Shown: piece by piece, positions 54,855-63,702 of the stretch
Numbering within the stretch: position 1 is the stretch's first letter
How the letters are laid out: every line of letters begins with the position of its first letter
Source: Haematobacter missouriensis
GTDB lineage: Bacteria; Pseudomonadota; Alphaproteobacteria; Rhodobacterales; Rhodobacteraceae
Assembly: GCF_000740775.1 (NCBI RefSeq)
Contig: NZ_JFGS01000003.1
Coordinates: 272,385-336,384, forward strand
Length of the DNA stretch: 64,000 nucleotides
Reading direction: 5' to 3'
Program-made: the position numbers and the translations under genes
Notes under the pieces: model-generated
What the model was told of the DNA's origin: nothing
The model's input: only the letters and a program-made list of their open reading frames with translations
The model's database searches: none

Positions 54855-55517
54855 CTAGCCCTCCGGGGCGATCCTCGAAACCAGGTCCTCCATCATCGCG
54901 GCATTTTGCATCCGCAAGATCGCCTCCGCTGCGACGGAATCGTGGCGTCGCAGCGCGTCTATTAGCATCTGCATCTCGTCCGCCATTACCCGCCTGCGGC
55001 CTGCCCCGTAGCCATAGCTGCGCCGGAAGGCGAATATGATGTCCCATCCGTGGAGAAACACCCTGAGCGCCTCTCGGTTTCCGCCATATTCGACCAGCCG
55101 CGCATTGAAATCCCTGTTTACACGGATCGCCTCTAAATCCTCATGGCCCTCAATGTGCCCACGGTAGTCTTGCGCCAGCTTCTCCAGAGCGCGGATGCGT
55201 TCGAGGGTAAGCGAGGCCATACCGCGCCTGACTGCACAGATACGCAGATCCGTGTTCAACTCGAACAGGTCAGTGATATAGGCCCGGTTGAGCCGGCGTA
55301 CGGTCGCCCCCCTGTTCGGCTCGATTTCCACAAGTCCTTCACCTTCGAGCTTCCGTAAGGCCTCGCGCAGCGGCATCGTCGAAAAGCCAAGACGGTGCGC
55401 CAGTTCGGCCGTCTTTAGGCGTTCGCCCGGGCCAATCTGGCCCGACAGAATCGCCTCCCGGATCAGGCGAGTGGCTTGGTCTGTCGAGTTCTCCACAGTG
55501 TCCAGCGGCTCGCCCAT
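54855..55517 (-). CDS. GntR-family transcriptional regulator (FadR subfamily)
   Basis: A 220-residue regulator: winged HTH (about 15-80; AILSGQIGPGERLKTAELAH, then STMPLREALRKLEGEGL) and an all-helical FCD effector domain (to 220) typical of regulators of organic-acid catabolism. It overlaps the MaoC gene start by one base. It is expected to control this operon and the divergent one (dapA-TRAP); the inverted repeat at 57527-57569 lies between them. Confidence 0.92.
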   Translation of the reverse strand: MGEPLDTVENSTDQATRLIREAILSGQIGPGERLKTAELAHRLGFSTMPLREALRKLEGEGLVEIEPNRGATVRRLNRAYITDLFELNTDLRICAVRRGMASLTLERIRALEKLAQDYRGHIEGHEDLEAIRVNRDFNARLVEYGGNREALRVFLHGWDIIFAFRRSYGYGAGRRRVMADEMQMLIDALRRHDSVAAEAILRMQNAAMMEDLVSRIAPEG

Positions 55518-55951
55518 CACCCGCGTATCCGGATCAGCGAAACATGTTCGGCGTCCATAACGACGTCCGCGCCGCGCATCAGTCGTACTGCCTCGGTCAC
55601 AACGCCACGGCCCCGGCTTTCCCGCTTGGCGACGAAGTCCATTTCGACATGCACGATGTCGTTGGCCAGCAGTGGCGTGCGGAAGCGGACCTTGTCCCAC
55701 CCCAGCGATGCGATGGAGCTTTCATCATAAAGGTGCAGTTCCGTCTTCAGCCCTTCCATCAGTGCAAGCCCGTAAAGACCATGCGCGATAATGCCGGGAA
55801 ATCCGGCGCCACGGGCATAGGCGGCATCAGTATGCAGCGGATGATGATCACGCGTCAGGCGGCAGAAATCGGCGATGTCCGTTTCGGTGATCCGGTGGAC
55901 CGGGGTAGTATAGGATGCCCCCGTCTGAACATCTTCGTAAAACAAGCTCAT
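55517..55951 (-). CDS. MaoC-family (R)-hydratase
   Basis: A 144-residue MaoC protein with the intact catalytic segment LTRDHHPLHTDAAYA (Asp and His) and GIIAHGLYGLALMEG. It hydrates enoyl-CoA produced by the acyl-CoA dehydrogenase gene that overlaps its start by 4 nt (ATGA). It is the third MaoC protein of the island and is the only one standing alone. Confidence 0.9.
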   Translation of the reverse strand: MSLFYEDVQTGASYTTPVHRITETDIADFCRLTRDHHPLHTDAAYARGAGFPGIIAHGLYGLALMEGLKTELHLYDESSIASLGWDKVRFRTPLLANDIVHVEMDFVAKRESRGRGVVTEAVRLMRGADVVMDAEHVSLIRIRG

Positions 55952-57090
55952 GCGTACTTCTTTCCGACCTGTCGGGCGATAATCATCCGCTGGATCTGGT
56001 TTGTGCCTTCATAGATCTGCGACAGGCGCACGTCACGGAAAAGCCGTTCAACCCGGTATTCTTGCGAATAGCCGTTACCACCGTGGATTTGGAGCGCGTT
56101 GGAAATATGCACCTGCGCCATGTCGGTGGTGAATAGTTTGGCCTGTGCCGCTTCGAGCGCGATGGGCTGACCGGCGTCGTAAAGCCGGGCGGCATGTTGA
56201 ATGAGCAGGCGCGCTGCAGCGATGTCCTTGGCCATGTCCGCGATCATGAACTGGATCGCCTGGTGTTCAAAGATCGGTTTGCCGAATTGTTTGCGGTCAT
56301 GGGCATAGGCGATGGCGTCCTCCATGCCCGCCTGCGCCATTCCAAGCGCCATCGATGACATCATCAGCCGCGAGAAGTTGAAATTCTCCATTGCCATTTT
56401 GAAGGCACCGCCCTCGGGGCCGATAAGATTGCCGGCGGGAACACGGACGCTGTCAAAGGTGATCACGCATTCGGCAAGCCCGTGCATGCCAAGCAGTTCT
56501 TCGGATTTGCCGCGATAGACTCCGTCGCGGTCCGTCTCGACGAGAATGCAGGAAATGCCTTTGGCACCCGCTGCCGGGTCTGTCTTTGCAAAGACGATCA
56601 CAACGTCGGCGATCTGCCCGAAGGTGACCCATGCCTTTGATCCGCTGATCACATAGTCATCGCCATCACGCCGCGCCGTGGTCGTCATGGCCGCGACGTC
56701 TGAGCCGCAGTCTGGCTCCGTGACGGCGGTCGCTGAGATCACGCTCCCGTCGAGCAGGCCAGGGATCAGCGCCTTATGCTGCTCACTGCCGTGGTGGTTT
56801 AGAAACAGCACCGCCTCGACCGGAATCGCGAAGGCATTACCCACCGCTCCTGATCCACGCGCGATTTCCTCCATCACCAGACAGGCGGTCTGAGCGTTCA
56901 GCCCGGCTCCGCCCGCCTCCTCTGGCAAAGCCACGCCGAACAGGCCCAGTTCCGCCAGCGCCATATAGATATCGCGGGGAAAGGCATCCTGCCTGTCTAT
57001 CCGGGCGGCCGCGGGGGCGATGACATCCTCTGAAAGTCTGCGCGCGGTATCCCGGACCATGCGCTGCTCATCGGTCATAAACTGATCCAA
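55948..57090 (-). CDS. Acyl-CoA dehydrogenase (second of the island)
   Basis: A 380-residue enzyme with TAVTEPDCGSDVAAM, ISGSKAWVTFGQIAD and IHGGNGYSQEY near the C terminus, then LSQIYEGTNQIQRMII. The TTG at 57090 is preferred: it has AGGAG 6 nt upstream and gives the usual N terminus (MDQFMTDEQRM); an ATG four codons on is the alternative. It is in operon with MaoC and GntR, downstream of the tautomerase gene. Confidence 0.93.
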   Translation of the reverse strand: MDQFMTDEQRMVRDTARRLSEDVIAPAAARIDRQDAFPRDIYMALAELGLFGVALPEEAGGAGLNAQTACLVMEEIARGSGAVGNAFAIPVEAVLFLNHHGSEQHKALIPGLLDGSVISATAVTEPDCGSDVAAMTTTARRDGDDYVISGSKAWVTFGQIADVVIVFAKTDPAAGAKGISCILVETDRDGVYRGKSEELLGMHGLAECVITFDSVRVPAGNLIGPEGGAFKMAMENFNFSRLMMSSMALGMAQAGMEDAIAYAHDRKQFGKPIFEHQAIQFMIADMAKDIAAARLLIQHAARLYDAGQPIALEAAQAKLFTTDMAQVHISNALQIHGGNGYSQEYRVERLFRDVRLSQIYEGTNQIQRMIIARQVGKKYA

Positions 57091-57131
57091 AATACTCTCC
57101 TGATGGTGATAATCGATATTTATGGCTGAGG

Positions 57132-57497
57132 TCAGGCAGAGGGCATTCCGGCGTGAAATGCATCCTGAGGTGCGCGGTCGATGAAGTAGATGACGATGCT
57201 CGTCGGGTCTGTTTCATAAGCGGCGGCGACTGCGTCGGTCATCAAGCGTGCCGCCGTTGCCTTGGCTTCCGAATCGCGGGGGAAGGCGTGGACTTTTATA
57301 AAAATGCGGAATTTTTCCGCAAGTTTGCCGTGCTTTCCAGCATGGCCATAAGAATAATCAGGGCTCGAATTATAATAGCAGGTCACGATTTCCGGCTTGA
57401 TCGCGAAGGCTTGGCACAGACTATCAGTCATGCCACGCGTCGCCGCGGCGCGTATTCCCTGCTCAGGGGCTGAGTCGGTGATTTCGATGAACGGCAT
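57132..57497 (-). CDS. Tautomerase-superfamily protein (4-OT fold)
   Basis: A 121-residue protein of tautomerase type with Pro immediately after Met (MPFIEITDS), the catalytic N-terminal Pro of 4-oxalocrotonate tautomerase and relatives. It contains two beta-alpha-beta units; the length fits malonate semialdehyde decarboxylase or cis-CaaD-like proteins more than the 60-residue 4-OT. It precedes the acyl-CoA dehydrogenase. It may isomerise a keto/enol intermediate. Confidence 0.8.
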   Translation of the reverse strand: MPFIEITDSAPEQGIRAAATRGMTDSLCQAFAIKPEIVTCYYNSSPDYSYGHAGKHGKLAEKFRIFIKVHAFPRDSEAKATAARLMTDAVAAAYETDPTSIVIYFIDRAPQDAFHAGMPSA

Positions 57498-57526
57498 GGG
57501 TGTCCTATGATTCCTGAGACCTTGAA

Positions 57527-57569
57527 ATATGATCTGATATATAATTGTTGACTTAATATAAGATCATAT
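57527..57569. promoter_or_regulatory. Inverted repeat ATATGATCT ... AGATCATAT, putative GntR operator
   Basis: Perfect 9-bp arms (57527-57535 and 57561-57569), extended to CTTGA on each side with one extra base. AT-rich, and between the divergent tautomerase operon and dapA-TRAP operon. The arrangement suggests two operator half-sites or a looped operator for the GntR at 54855-55517. Confidence 0.6.
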
Positions 57570-57605
57570 CAAGGCTGATTTCGAGCAAGTTGATTGAGGT
57601 GCTAT

Positions 57606-58481
57606 ATGACGTTCCGCGGCAGCTATACGGTTTGCGTGACTCCCTTCGATGATCAGGGGCGCGTGGACCTGGCCGCGCTGCGCTCCTACGTCGATTGGCA
57701 GATCGACGAGGGCGTGCACGGCCTGATCCCGCTGGGCAGTACGGGTGAATTCCTGTCCCTGACACGCGATGAACGCGGGGCAGTGGCGGAGACTGTCATT
57801 CAGCAAGCCTCCGGCCGGGTGCCGGTTTTGATTGGCACCGCGGCCGAATGGACCGATGAGGCCGTGGAGCTTAGCCGTGAGGCGGAGAGCATTGGTGCAG
57901 ATGGCGTCATGCTTGTGCCGCCTTATTATTCCTCGCCGACCGATGCGGAACTGATCGTTCACTTCACCGCCGTGGCCGAGGCAATCGGTATTCCGGTGAT
58001 GCTCTACAACAACCCCTTTACTGCCAATGTCGACCTCTCGGCAGCGCTGGTCGCGCGGTTGTCCGAGGTGGAGAACATCAGCTACATCAAGGATACGTCC
58101 AAGAACGTCCACCGCGTTACCGAACTGCTCCAGGCATGCGACGGACGCATGACGGTCTTCGCAGGCTACTACCCTTGGGAAAGCTACCTCGCCGGAGCTG
58201 AAGGCTATTCCTCGGTCATGTCGAACATTTCGCCAGCATTATCGGCGCAGACCTTCACTGAAACGGTGGATGGGGATGCGCGCCGTGGCCGCGACCTCTA
58301 TATTCGCTCGCTGCCGCTGATCAATGCCCTTGCAGGCGATCTCTATGTTTCAGCCACCAAAGCGGCAATGCGGATGATCGGGCGGCCAATGGGCGATCCG
58401 CGGGCGCCGCGCTTGCCGCTGCCCACCGAAGCGGAAGCCCGCCTGCGCAGCATATTGCGCGAGTTGGAATTGATCGGCTGA
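57606..58481 (+). CDS. Dihydrodipicolinate synthase-family aldolase (canonical active site)
   Basis: A 291-residue DapA-superfamily protein. Unlike the pair at 46-48 kb it keeps the motif GSTGEF and the catalytic Tyr (MLYNNPFTAN); the Schiff-base Lys is in SYIKDTSKN. The ATG at 57606 has GAGG 6 nt upstream. It begins the operon dapA-dctPQM-DUF3830-acyl-CoA ligase. Substrate likely a 2-oxo acid, not lysine-pathway aspartate semialdehyde, given the neighbours. Confidence 0.9.
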   Translation: MTFRGSYTVCVTPFDDQGRVDLAALRSYVDWQIDEGVHGLIPLGSTGEFLSLTRDERGAVAETVIQQASGRVPVLIGTAAEWTDEAVELSREAESIGADGVMLVPPYYSSPTDAELIVHFTAVAEAIGIPVMLYNNPFTANVDLSAALVARLSEVENISYIKDTSKNVHRVTELLQACDGRMTVFAGYYPWESYLAGAEGYSSVMSNISPALSAQTFTETVDGDARRGRDLYIRSLPLINALAGDLYVSATKAAMRMIGRPMGDPRAPRLPLPTEAEARLRSILRELELIG

Positions 58482-58515
58482 ACCAACAAATCAAAAATCA
58501 ACAGGGAAAACGACG

Positions 58516-59490
58516 ATGAAACTAAGCAGCCTCGCCTTGTGCCTTGCCATGGGTGTCACGCCCGTCACGCCGGTCTTCGCCCAAGACATAACGCTGAAGG
58601 CCAGCCACAATGCCAGCGCAAACGAACCTTATGGCGTGGGGCTGCGGAAGATGGCCGAGTTGCTGAAGGATGCAAGCGGTGGCAAGGCGACGATACAGGT
58701 TTTCGACAATGCTGTGCTCGGGGATGAAATGGAGAGCATCCAGGGCACTCAGATTGGAACCGTAGACATTGCCGTGACCGCCAATGAGACGCTGGCAAAC
58801 TTCGTGCCGGACATGTCGGTCTTCAGTTTGCCATTCCTGTTCAGCGATGCTCGGCAAATGGATCGCGCATTACAGGAACCGACCGTGATCGGCGAGACGC
58901 GGGAGTTGTTGAGGGAGCAGGGCTTCCACCTGATCACCTTCTTTTCGGCGGGCACCCGCCACATCATGACCAAGAAGCCGATCGAGAAGATGTCGGATCT
59001 GCAGGGTCTCAAGATCCGAACCATGCAGAACCCGGCCCATGTCGATACCTTCAAGGCCTTCGGCGCTAATCCTACTCCGCTGGCCTATACCGAGCTTTAT
59101 GGCGCGCTGGAAACCGGCGTCGTGGACGGGGCTGAAGCTGCCAACACGAATTTCTACGCGCAGAAATTCTACGAGGTCGCGCCTGACTGGGCGATGGTCG
59201 GCTGGCTGGAAGTGGTGGCCCCAGTCATCATGGGCGAGGCGCAGTATCAGGCATTGCCTGATGACGTGAAAGCCGCACTCGATGAAGTCGGCAAGGAGGC
59301 AGGTGCGTTCCAGCGGCAGACCTATCGCGACAGCGATGCTGCGCGTGTCGCCGATATCGAGGCCGCTGGCGTGACCATCAGTCATCCTGACAGTCAGCCC
59401 TTTCGCGACGCAGCCCAGACCGTCAAGCAGAACTACCTCAGGACGGATGTTCAGAGAAAGCTGTTCGAGCGGATTGAGCAGGTTGAGTGA
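58516..59490 (+). CDS. dctP: TRAP transporter periplasmic substrate-binding protein (second system)
   Basis: A 324-residue DctP protein with signal peptide (1-22, ending PVFAQ). It is strikingly similar to the one at 52279: both have KKPIE, GLKIRTMQNP, YGANPTP / FGANPTP and ELYGALxxGVVDGAEAA. Substrates are probably related. It is followed by dctQ and dctM, an order different from the first system (there Q-M-P). Confidence 0.94.
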   Translation: MKLSSLALCLAMGVTPVTPVFAQDITLKASHNASANEPYGVGLRKMAELLKDASGGKATIQVFDNAVLGDEMESIQGTQIGTVDIAVTANETLANFVPDMSVFSLPFLFSDARQMDRALQEPTVIGETRELLREQGFHLITFFSAGTRHIMTKKPIEKMSDLQGLKIRTMQNPAHVDTFKAFGANPTPLAYTELYGALETGVVDGAEAANTNFYAQKFYEVAPDWAMVGWLEVVAPVIMGEAQYQALPDDVKAALDEVGKEAGAFQRQTYRDSDAARVADIEAAGVTISHPDSQPFRDAAQTVKQNYLRTDVQRKLFERIEQVE

Positions 59491-59538
59491 GTGGTCATCC
59501 TTGCCGAGGGTGCGGGCCGTCAGGCTTGAGGAGAGTGT

Positions 59539-60057
59539 ATGATCAGGAATGCTCTCGAACGCGTCTGCCTCGCGCTGCGCGGCCTCGCTTCGGTGATCGT
59601 CGTGCTGTTGTTTGCGGTAATGCTGGTCGCGGTGCTGGTGCAGGTCGCCGGGCGCTATCTGTTTAACTTCCCGATTGCGCCTGCAGCCGAGATCGCGACG
59701 TTCAGTCAGATCTGGCTGGTGCTTCTGGGCGCAGGCGTGGCCGTGGCGCGCGGTCAACACGTGGCGATCGACGTGCTGCCCTCCCAGTTGCCGCTACCGG
59801 CGGCGCGGGTTGCCCTGATCGGGATCACACTGGTTTCGGCCACGTTTCTGGCGGTGCTGGGCTATGGTGCGTGGCCATTGATGCGGTTGGGGCAGTTCCA
59901 GACATCGCCGTCCCTGCGCATCCCGATGATCTACATGTACGCATGCCTCCCGGTCGGCGCCGCCTACATGATCGTGGAGCTGCTGCTGTCGGTCATTCAG
60001 CGCTGGAACGATCCGTTTCCGCCGCCTAGCGTCGAAACCGAAGAGGAAGCCGTCTGA
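59539..60057 (+). CDS. dctQ: TRAP transporter small permease (second system)
   Basis: A 172-residue DctQ protein with four membrane segments and the family signature AGRYLFNFPIAPAAEIATFSQ. The stop and the next start overlap (TGATG), as usual for dctQ-dctM. RBS GAGGAGAG precedes the ATG. Confidence 0.92.
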   Translation: MIRNALERVCLALRGLASVIVVLLFAVMLVAVLVQVAGRYLFNFPIAPAAEIATFSQIWLVLLGAGVAVARGQHVAIDVLPSQLPLPAARVALIGITLVSATFLAVLGYGAWPLMRLGQFQTSPSLRIPMIYMYACLPVGAAYMIVELLLSVIQRWNDPFPPPSVETEEEAV

Positions 60058-61343
60058 TGGTCGTTATTGCTTTCGCCTTCGCCCTCTTTCTTGCGATTGG
60101 TGTGCCCGTCGTCTTCGTGCTGGGAGCCTCGGCAGTTCTGGCGCTGGTGACGACCACAAGCGTGCCGCTGACGATCGTTAGTCAGCGGGTCTTCGCGGGG
60201 CTGAACACGTTTACCCTCATGGCGATTCCGTTCTTCGTCTTTGCCGGGGTCATTATGGATGCGGGTGGCATCTCCCGTCGGATCGTGGCTTTTGCCTCGG
60301 CGTTGATCGGCTGGATCGTTGGCAGCCTTTACCAGGTTTCCTGTGTCGCCGCAGCGGGACTTGCAGCCATCTCGGGGTCTGGATCGGCTGACACGGCAGC
60401 GATTTCCGCGATTATGCAGCCCCAGCTGCGGCGGCGCGGCTATAACGTGGATTTCGGCGCGGCACTGATCGCCTGCGCAGGATCTCTGGCGCAGGTCATC
60501 CCCCCCAGCCTGACGATGGTCATCATGGCGGTGGTGTCGAACGTTTCAATCGGCGCGCTGTTCGTTGCGGGCATCGTTCCAGGGTTTCTGTGCATCCTGC
60601 TGCTGATGGTTTGCGCATATTTCTTTGCCCGGAAGGGAGGGGACGCCTACTATGAGACTGAGCCCTTCACCATAAGGCGCCTTATAAGGGCAGGCTGGGC
60701 CGCGCTTCCCGCCGCCGGGATGCCGGTTTTGATTCTGGGGGGTATTCTTGGCGGAGCTTTCACCCCGACGGAGGCTGCTGCGGTCTCGGCCTTCTACGGC
60801 TTGCTGGTAGGGTTGTTCGTCTACCGCGAGCTGAAGCTCACACAACTCCCGGGCCTGATCCTCCGCACGGCTTCTCTGTCGGCGGCGGTAATGCTCATCA
60901 TCGGCACGGCCAGCGTGTTCTCATGGCTGATCGCCAATGCGAACGTTCCGCAGATTCTCGGCGAATGGCTGCTTTCGGTGTCTTCCAGCCCATGGGTCTT
61001 CCTGCTGATCGTGAACCTGCTGTTGCTGGTCGTAGGCATGTTCATGGAAACCATCGCCGCGATCCTGATCCTTGTCCCGGTGCTGGCGCCCATTGCCCAT
61101 CAGCTCGGCATAGACCCCGTCCATTTTGCGCTTGTTGTGGTGATGAACTTCGCCATCGGCACCGTGACACCGCCCTATGGGGTGTCGCTTTTCGTGGCGT
61201 CCAGCGTAGCCGGACGAAGCGTGCTGCAGGTGACACGCAGGCTGGGGCTCCCCTTGCTGGCGATGTTCGTCGTGCTGATTGCCGTTACCTATGTCTCGGA
61301 CATGTCGCTGTTTCTGCCGCGGCTGTTTGGGCTGATCGAATGA
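60057..61343 (+). CDS. dctM: TRAP transporter large permease (second system)
   Basis: A 428-residue DctM protein, paralogous to the one at 50978: both carry LMAIPFFV, AAISGSGSADTAAISA and FLLIVNLLLLVVGMFME. About 12 membrane segments. The end overlaps DUF3830 by 4 nt. It completes the second TRAP importer. Confidence 0.95.
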   Translation: MVVIAFAFALFLAIGVPVVFVLGASAVLALVTTTSVPLTIVSQRVFAGLNTFTLMAIPFFVFAGVIMDAGGISRRIVAFASALIGWIVGSLYQVSCVAAAGLAAISGSGSADTAAISAIMQPQLRRRGYNVDFGAALIACAGSLAQVIPPSLTMVIMAVVSNVSIGALFVAGIVPGFLCILLLMVCAYFFARKGGDAYYETEPFTIRRLIRAGWAALPAAGMPVLILGGILGGAFTPTEAAAVSAFYGLLVGLFVYRELKLTQLPGLILRTASLSAAVMLIIGTASVFSWLIANANVPQILGEWLLSVSSSPWVFLLIVNLLLLVVGMFMETIAAILILVPVLAPIAHQLGIDPVHFALVVVMNFAIGTVTPPYGVSLFVASSVAGRSVLQVTRRLGLPLLAMFVVLIAVTYVSDMSLFLPRLFGLIE

Positions 61344-61762
61344 AGGAAATCGGAATGCCCTTGAAAGTCACTATCGCTGGTATCGAGTTCGACGCGCGTT
61401 TTGAGGATGCCGCGCCGAAGACCGTTGCTGCGTTCCGCAAGCAACTGCCCTATGTCAGCAAAGTCGTTCATGTCCGCTGGAGCGGCGAAGGCGTCTGGAT
61501 CCCGCTGGGAGAAGAGGATTTCGGCCTGGGTTATGAAAACCATACCAGCTATCCTGCGCCGGGACAGATGATCCTGTATCCAGGCGGCATCAGCGAGACG
61601 GAAATTCTGCTGGCCTATGGCGGGGTTCATTTCGCCTCGAAACTCGGCCAACTGGCGGGCAATCACTTTCTGACGCTGACTTCCAACCTCGACAAGCTTG
61701 CCCAGATCGGCCCGAAGGTGCTTTGGGAAGGCGCGCAGGATATTCGGGTCGAGGAAGTCTAA
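61340..61762 (+). CDS. DUF3830 family protein
   Basis: A 140-residue protein of the DUF3830 family (cyclophilin-like fold): VVHVRWSGEGVWIPLG, GYENHTSYPAPGQMILYPGG and the later ASKLGQLAGNHF are characteristic. The biochemical function is unknown. The ATG at 61340 overlaps dctM (ATGA); an ATG at 61355 with AAGGAA ahead is the alternative. DUF3830 genes are often met beside TRAP and hydantoin/amide catabolism genes, as here. Confidence 0.88.
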   Translation: MKEIGMPLKVTIAGIEFDARFEDAAPKTVAAFRKQLPYVSKVVHVRWSGEGVWIPLGEEDFGLGYENHTSYPAPGQMILYPGGISETEILLAYGGVHFASKLGQLAGNHFLTLTSNLDKLAQIGPKVLWEGAQDIRVEEV

Positions 61763-61766
61763 CGCC

Positions 61767-63230
61767 ATGGTCCCGTCCAAACGTCAAGCCCTGAGCTATC
61801 CCGCCAGACTTTGTGCCCTCGCCGCTGAGCGGGGGGAGGCAGAGGCCGTGCGCTTTCTTGCCCGCGACGGTTCGGAAACGGTGACGTCCTGGCAGGAGCT
61901 GAGCACCATGGTGGACCGGCTGGCGCGGAGCCTGAGCGATCGCGGGATCGGGCAGGGCGATGTCGTGGGTATTGCGCTGGGCAACGTGGTCGAGCATTTA
62001 GCGCTGGTAATCGCCGTCTGGCGCGTCGGCGCCACCACGCTGGTGATGGATCCTTCCATTACCGCGTCCGCGGCGGCCGCTCTGGTCGCGCGTAGCGGGG
62101 CGCGGCTTGTCGTCGGCCTGGATCTGCCGGTGCAGGAACTGATGGCTGCCGATCCCGGTGCGCCCCTCCCGGACCGCGTGTCTTGCCCCGCTAAGATCGT
62201 ACTGTCGGGAGGCTCGACCGGGGTTCCGAAAATGATGTGCGATCACCGCCCGCATGTCCGGGTGCCCGGGCAAAGCTGGGGCCGCATAGCTCCTGCATTG
62301 GGCTTTCGGGCCGATCAGGTGCAACTTGTTTGCGGAGCCATGTCACATAATGCACCCCTGACATGGGCGCAGAATGGGTTGTTCGAGGGCAACCGCATCG
62401 TTCTGATGGAGAAGTTCCAAGCGGAACGGGCACTGGAGGCAATCGACCGTCTGGCGGTCGGCTTCGTAATGCTCGTCCCGACGATGATGGTTCGCATGCT
62501 GGATGCCGACCGCCGCAATTCAGCGCGGTTAGACAGTCTGCACACACTCTATCATACGGGAGCACCTTGCGCTCCGTGGCTCAAGCAAGCGTGGATCGAC
62601 CGCCTCGGCGCGGCGCGTGTCTCCGAAATGTATGGCTCGGGTGAAAACACCGGCCAGACGATTGTGACTGGCCCCGAGTGGCTGGCCCATCCCGGTACGG
62701 TGGGGCGCGGCTTTGAAACGGATATACGGATCCGTGACGCGGCAGGGCAAGAAATGGCCGCCGGTTTCCCGGGTGAGATTTTCATGCGCCCGTGGGATCC
62801 GGGCAGCCGCAGCGAGTATATCGGCCCGGATGCTCCCCGTCCGCGCCGTGACGCCGAAGGTTTCCAGAGCATCGGCGATTCGGGTTGGCTAGACACCGAA
62901 GGTTATCTTTACCTGTCGGGTCGCTGTGACGATGTCATCAACAGTGGTGGCGCCAAACTGCATCCCGAAGGGATAGAGGCCGTGCTGTTGCGCCATCCGG
63001 ATGTTCTGGATGTGGCGGTGTTCGGAGTGGCCGACAGAGAATGGGGTGAGCGTGTCGCAGCCTCGGTGGTTGCGCGGCCCGGCGCGGTACTCAGTCCCGC
63101 GGATCTGGATGTCTTTGCGCTTCAGCACCTGACGCGGGAGGAAGCCCCGAAGGAATGGCACCTTGCTGACGCATTACCGCGAGACGGTTTTGGCAAACTC
63201 CGCCGCCGCAGCCTGAGACCGTCAGCCTGA
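61767..63230 (+). CDS. AMP-forming acyl-CoA synthetase / ligase
   Basis: A 487-residue acyl-adenylate enzyme. Its P-loop is VLSGGSTGVPK, where Ser replaces the first Thr of TSGTTGxPK; MYGSGENTGQT is the adenine motif (YGxTE); SGRCDDVINSGGAKLHPEGIE and the final Lys in RDGFGKLRR are present. The protein is slightly short for the family (about 500-540). It is the last gene of the dapA-TRAP operon and would activate the imported or produced acid with CoA. Start ATG 61767, 4 bp after DUF3830. Confidence 0.9.
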   Translation: MVPSKRQALSYPARLCALAAERGEAEAVRFLARDGSETVTSWQELSTMVDRLARSLSDRGIGQGDVVGIALGNVVEHLALVIAVWRVGATTLVMDPSITASAAAALVARSGARLVVGLDLPVQELMAADPGAPLPDRVSCPAKIVLSGGSTGVPKMMCDHRPHVRVPGQSWGRIAPALGFRADQVQLVCGAMSHNAPLTWAQNGLFEGNRIVLMEKFQAERALEAIDRLAVGFVMLVPTMMVRMLDADRRNSARLDSLHTLYHTGAPCAPWLKQAWIDRLGAARVSEMYGSGENTGQTIVTGPEWLAHPGTVGRGFETDIRIRDAAGQEMAAGFPGEIFMRPWDPGSRSEYIGPDAPRPRRDAEGFQSIGDSGWLDTEGYLYLSGRCDDVINSGGAKLHPEGIEAVLLRHPDVLDVAVFGVADREWGERVAASVVARPGAVLSPADLDVFALQHLTREEAPKEWHLADALPRDGFGKLRRRSLRPSA

Positions 63231-63623
63231 GACTAAGGATCGGATCGAAGCAGGCACGCGGCGAGGATCGGTACGGGGAAGCGCAGGGAGGCCGATCATG
63301 GCGGGTCGGGTGAGAACCCAGACCGGATCGATCCAAAGACCTACAAACCACCGGAGCAACAGATTATATTGCATCTGTTCCATCAGCTGAAGCTCAGACC
63401 GGATGGAAAACAGGATCTGGATCAGGCTGGCCCGGATCAGCCGCTCCGGCGCAATCGAGGGGCGGACGAAGTCAACGTAAACGGCGTCGAAATCCGCGTT
63501 CAGGCTCGTCAGGGCGTCATTCGCAACCTGTCGGCTCTTGCGCAGCGAGTGATGCGCAGGGATCTGCTCCTCCAGATCGACATAGCTGAACAGCGAACCG
63601 GTCGCCTCGTCCGTGCCCCGCAT
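63222..63623 (-). pseudogene. Truncated IS5-type transposase
   Basis: The first about 100 residues of an IS5/IS1182-type transposase: FSYVDLEEQIPAHHSLR, RPSIAPERLIRASLIQILFS, then RSELQLMEQMQYNLLLRWFVG and DPVW (normally continuing DHSTFSKNRDRLL). After DPVW (about 63318) similarity stops and the frame reads through unrelated sequence, so about two-thirds of the gene is missing. It is the remnant of an IS that flanks the island's right side. Confidence 0.85.
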
Positions 63624-63702
63624 CCCACACCCCGTCGTCGCACGGCAGAACGTGAATCATGTTCCAGAGGCGGCGTCGAGACGCGACTAAATCAGCAGCC
63701 TG
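63312..63702. mobile_element. IS5-type insertion sequence remnant
   Basis: Contains the truncated transposase and one terminal inverted repeat, CTAAATCAGCAGCCTG at 63687-63702 (reads CAGGCTGCTGATTTAG on the minus strand). The other end is deleted. The last IS base is also the first base of the GTG at 63702, where a phage gene begins. Confidence 0.75.

Noticed and set aside
43045..63230. Assignment of the island to itaconate degradation
   Set aside because: CoA-transferase, MaoC and an aldolase recall the itaconate pathway, but the aldolase is HpcH-type rather than citramalyl-CoA lyase (CitE-type), and the acyl-CoA dehydrogenases and hydantoinase do not fit.
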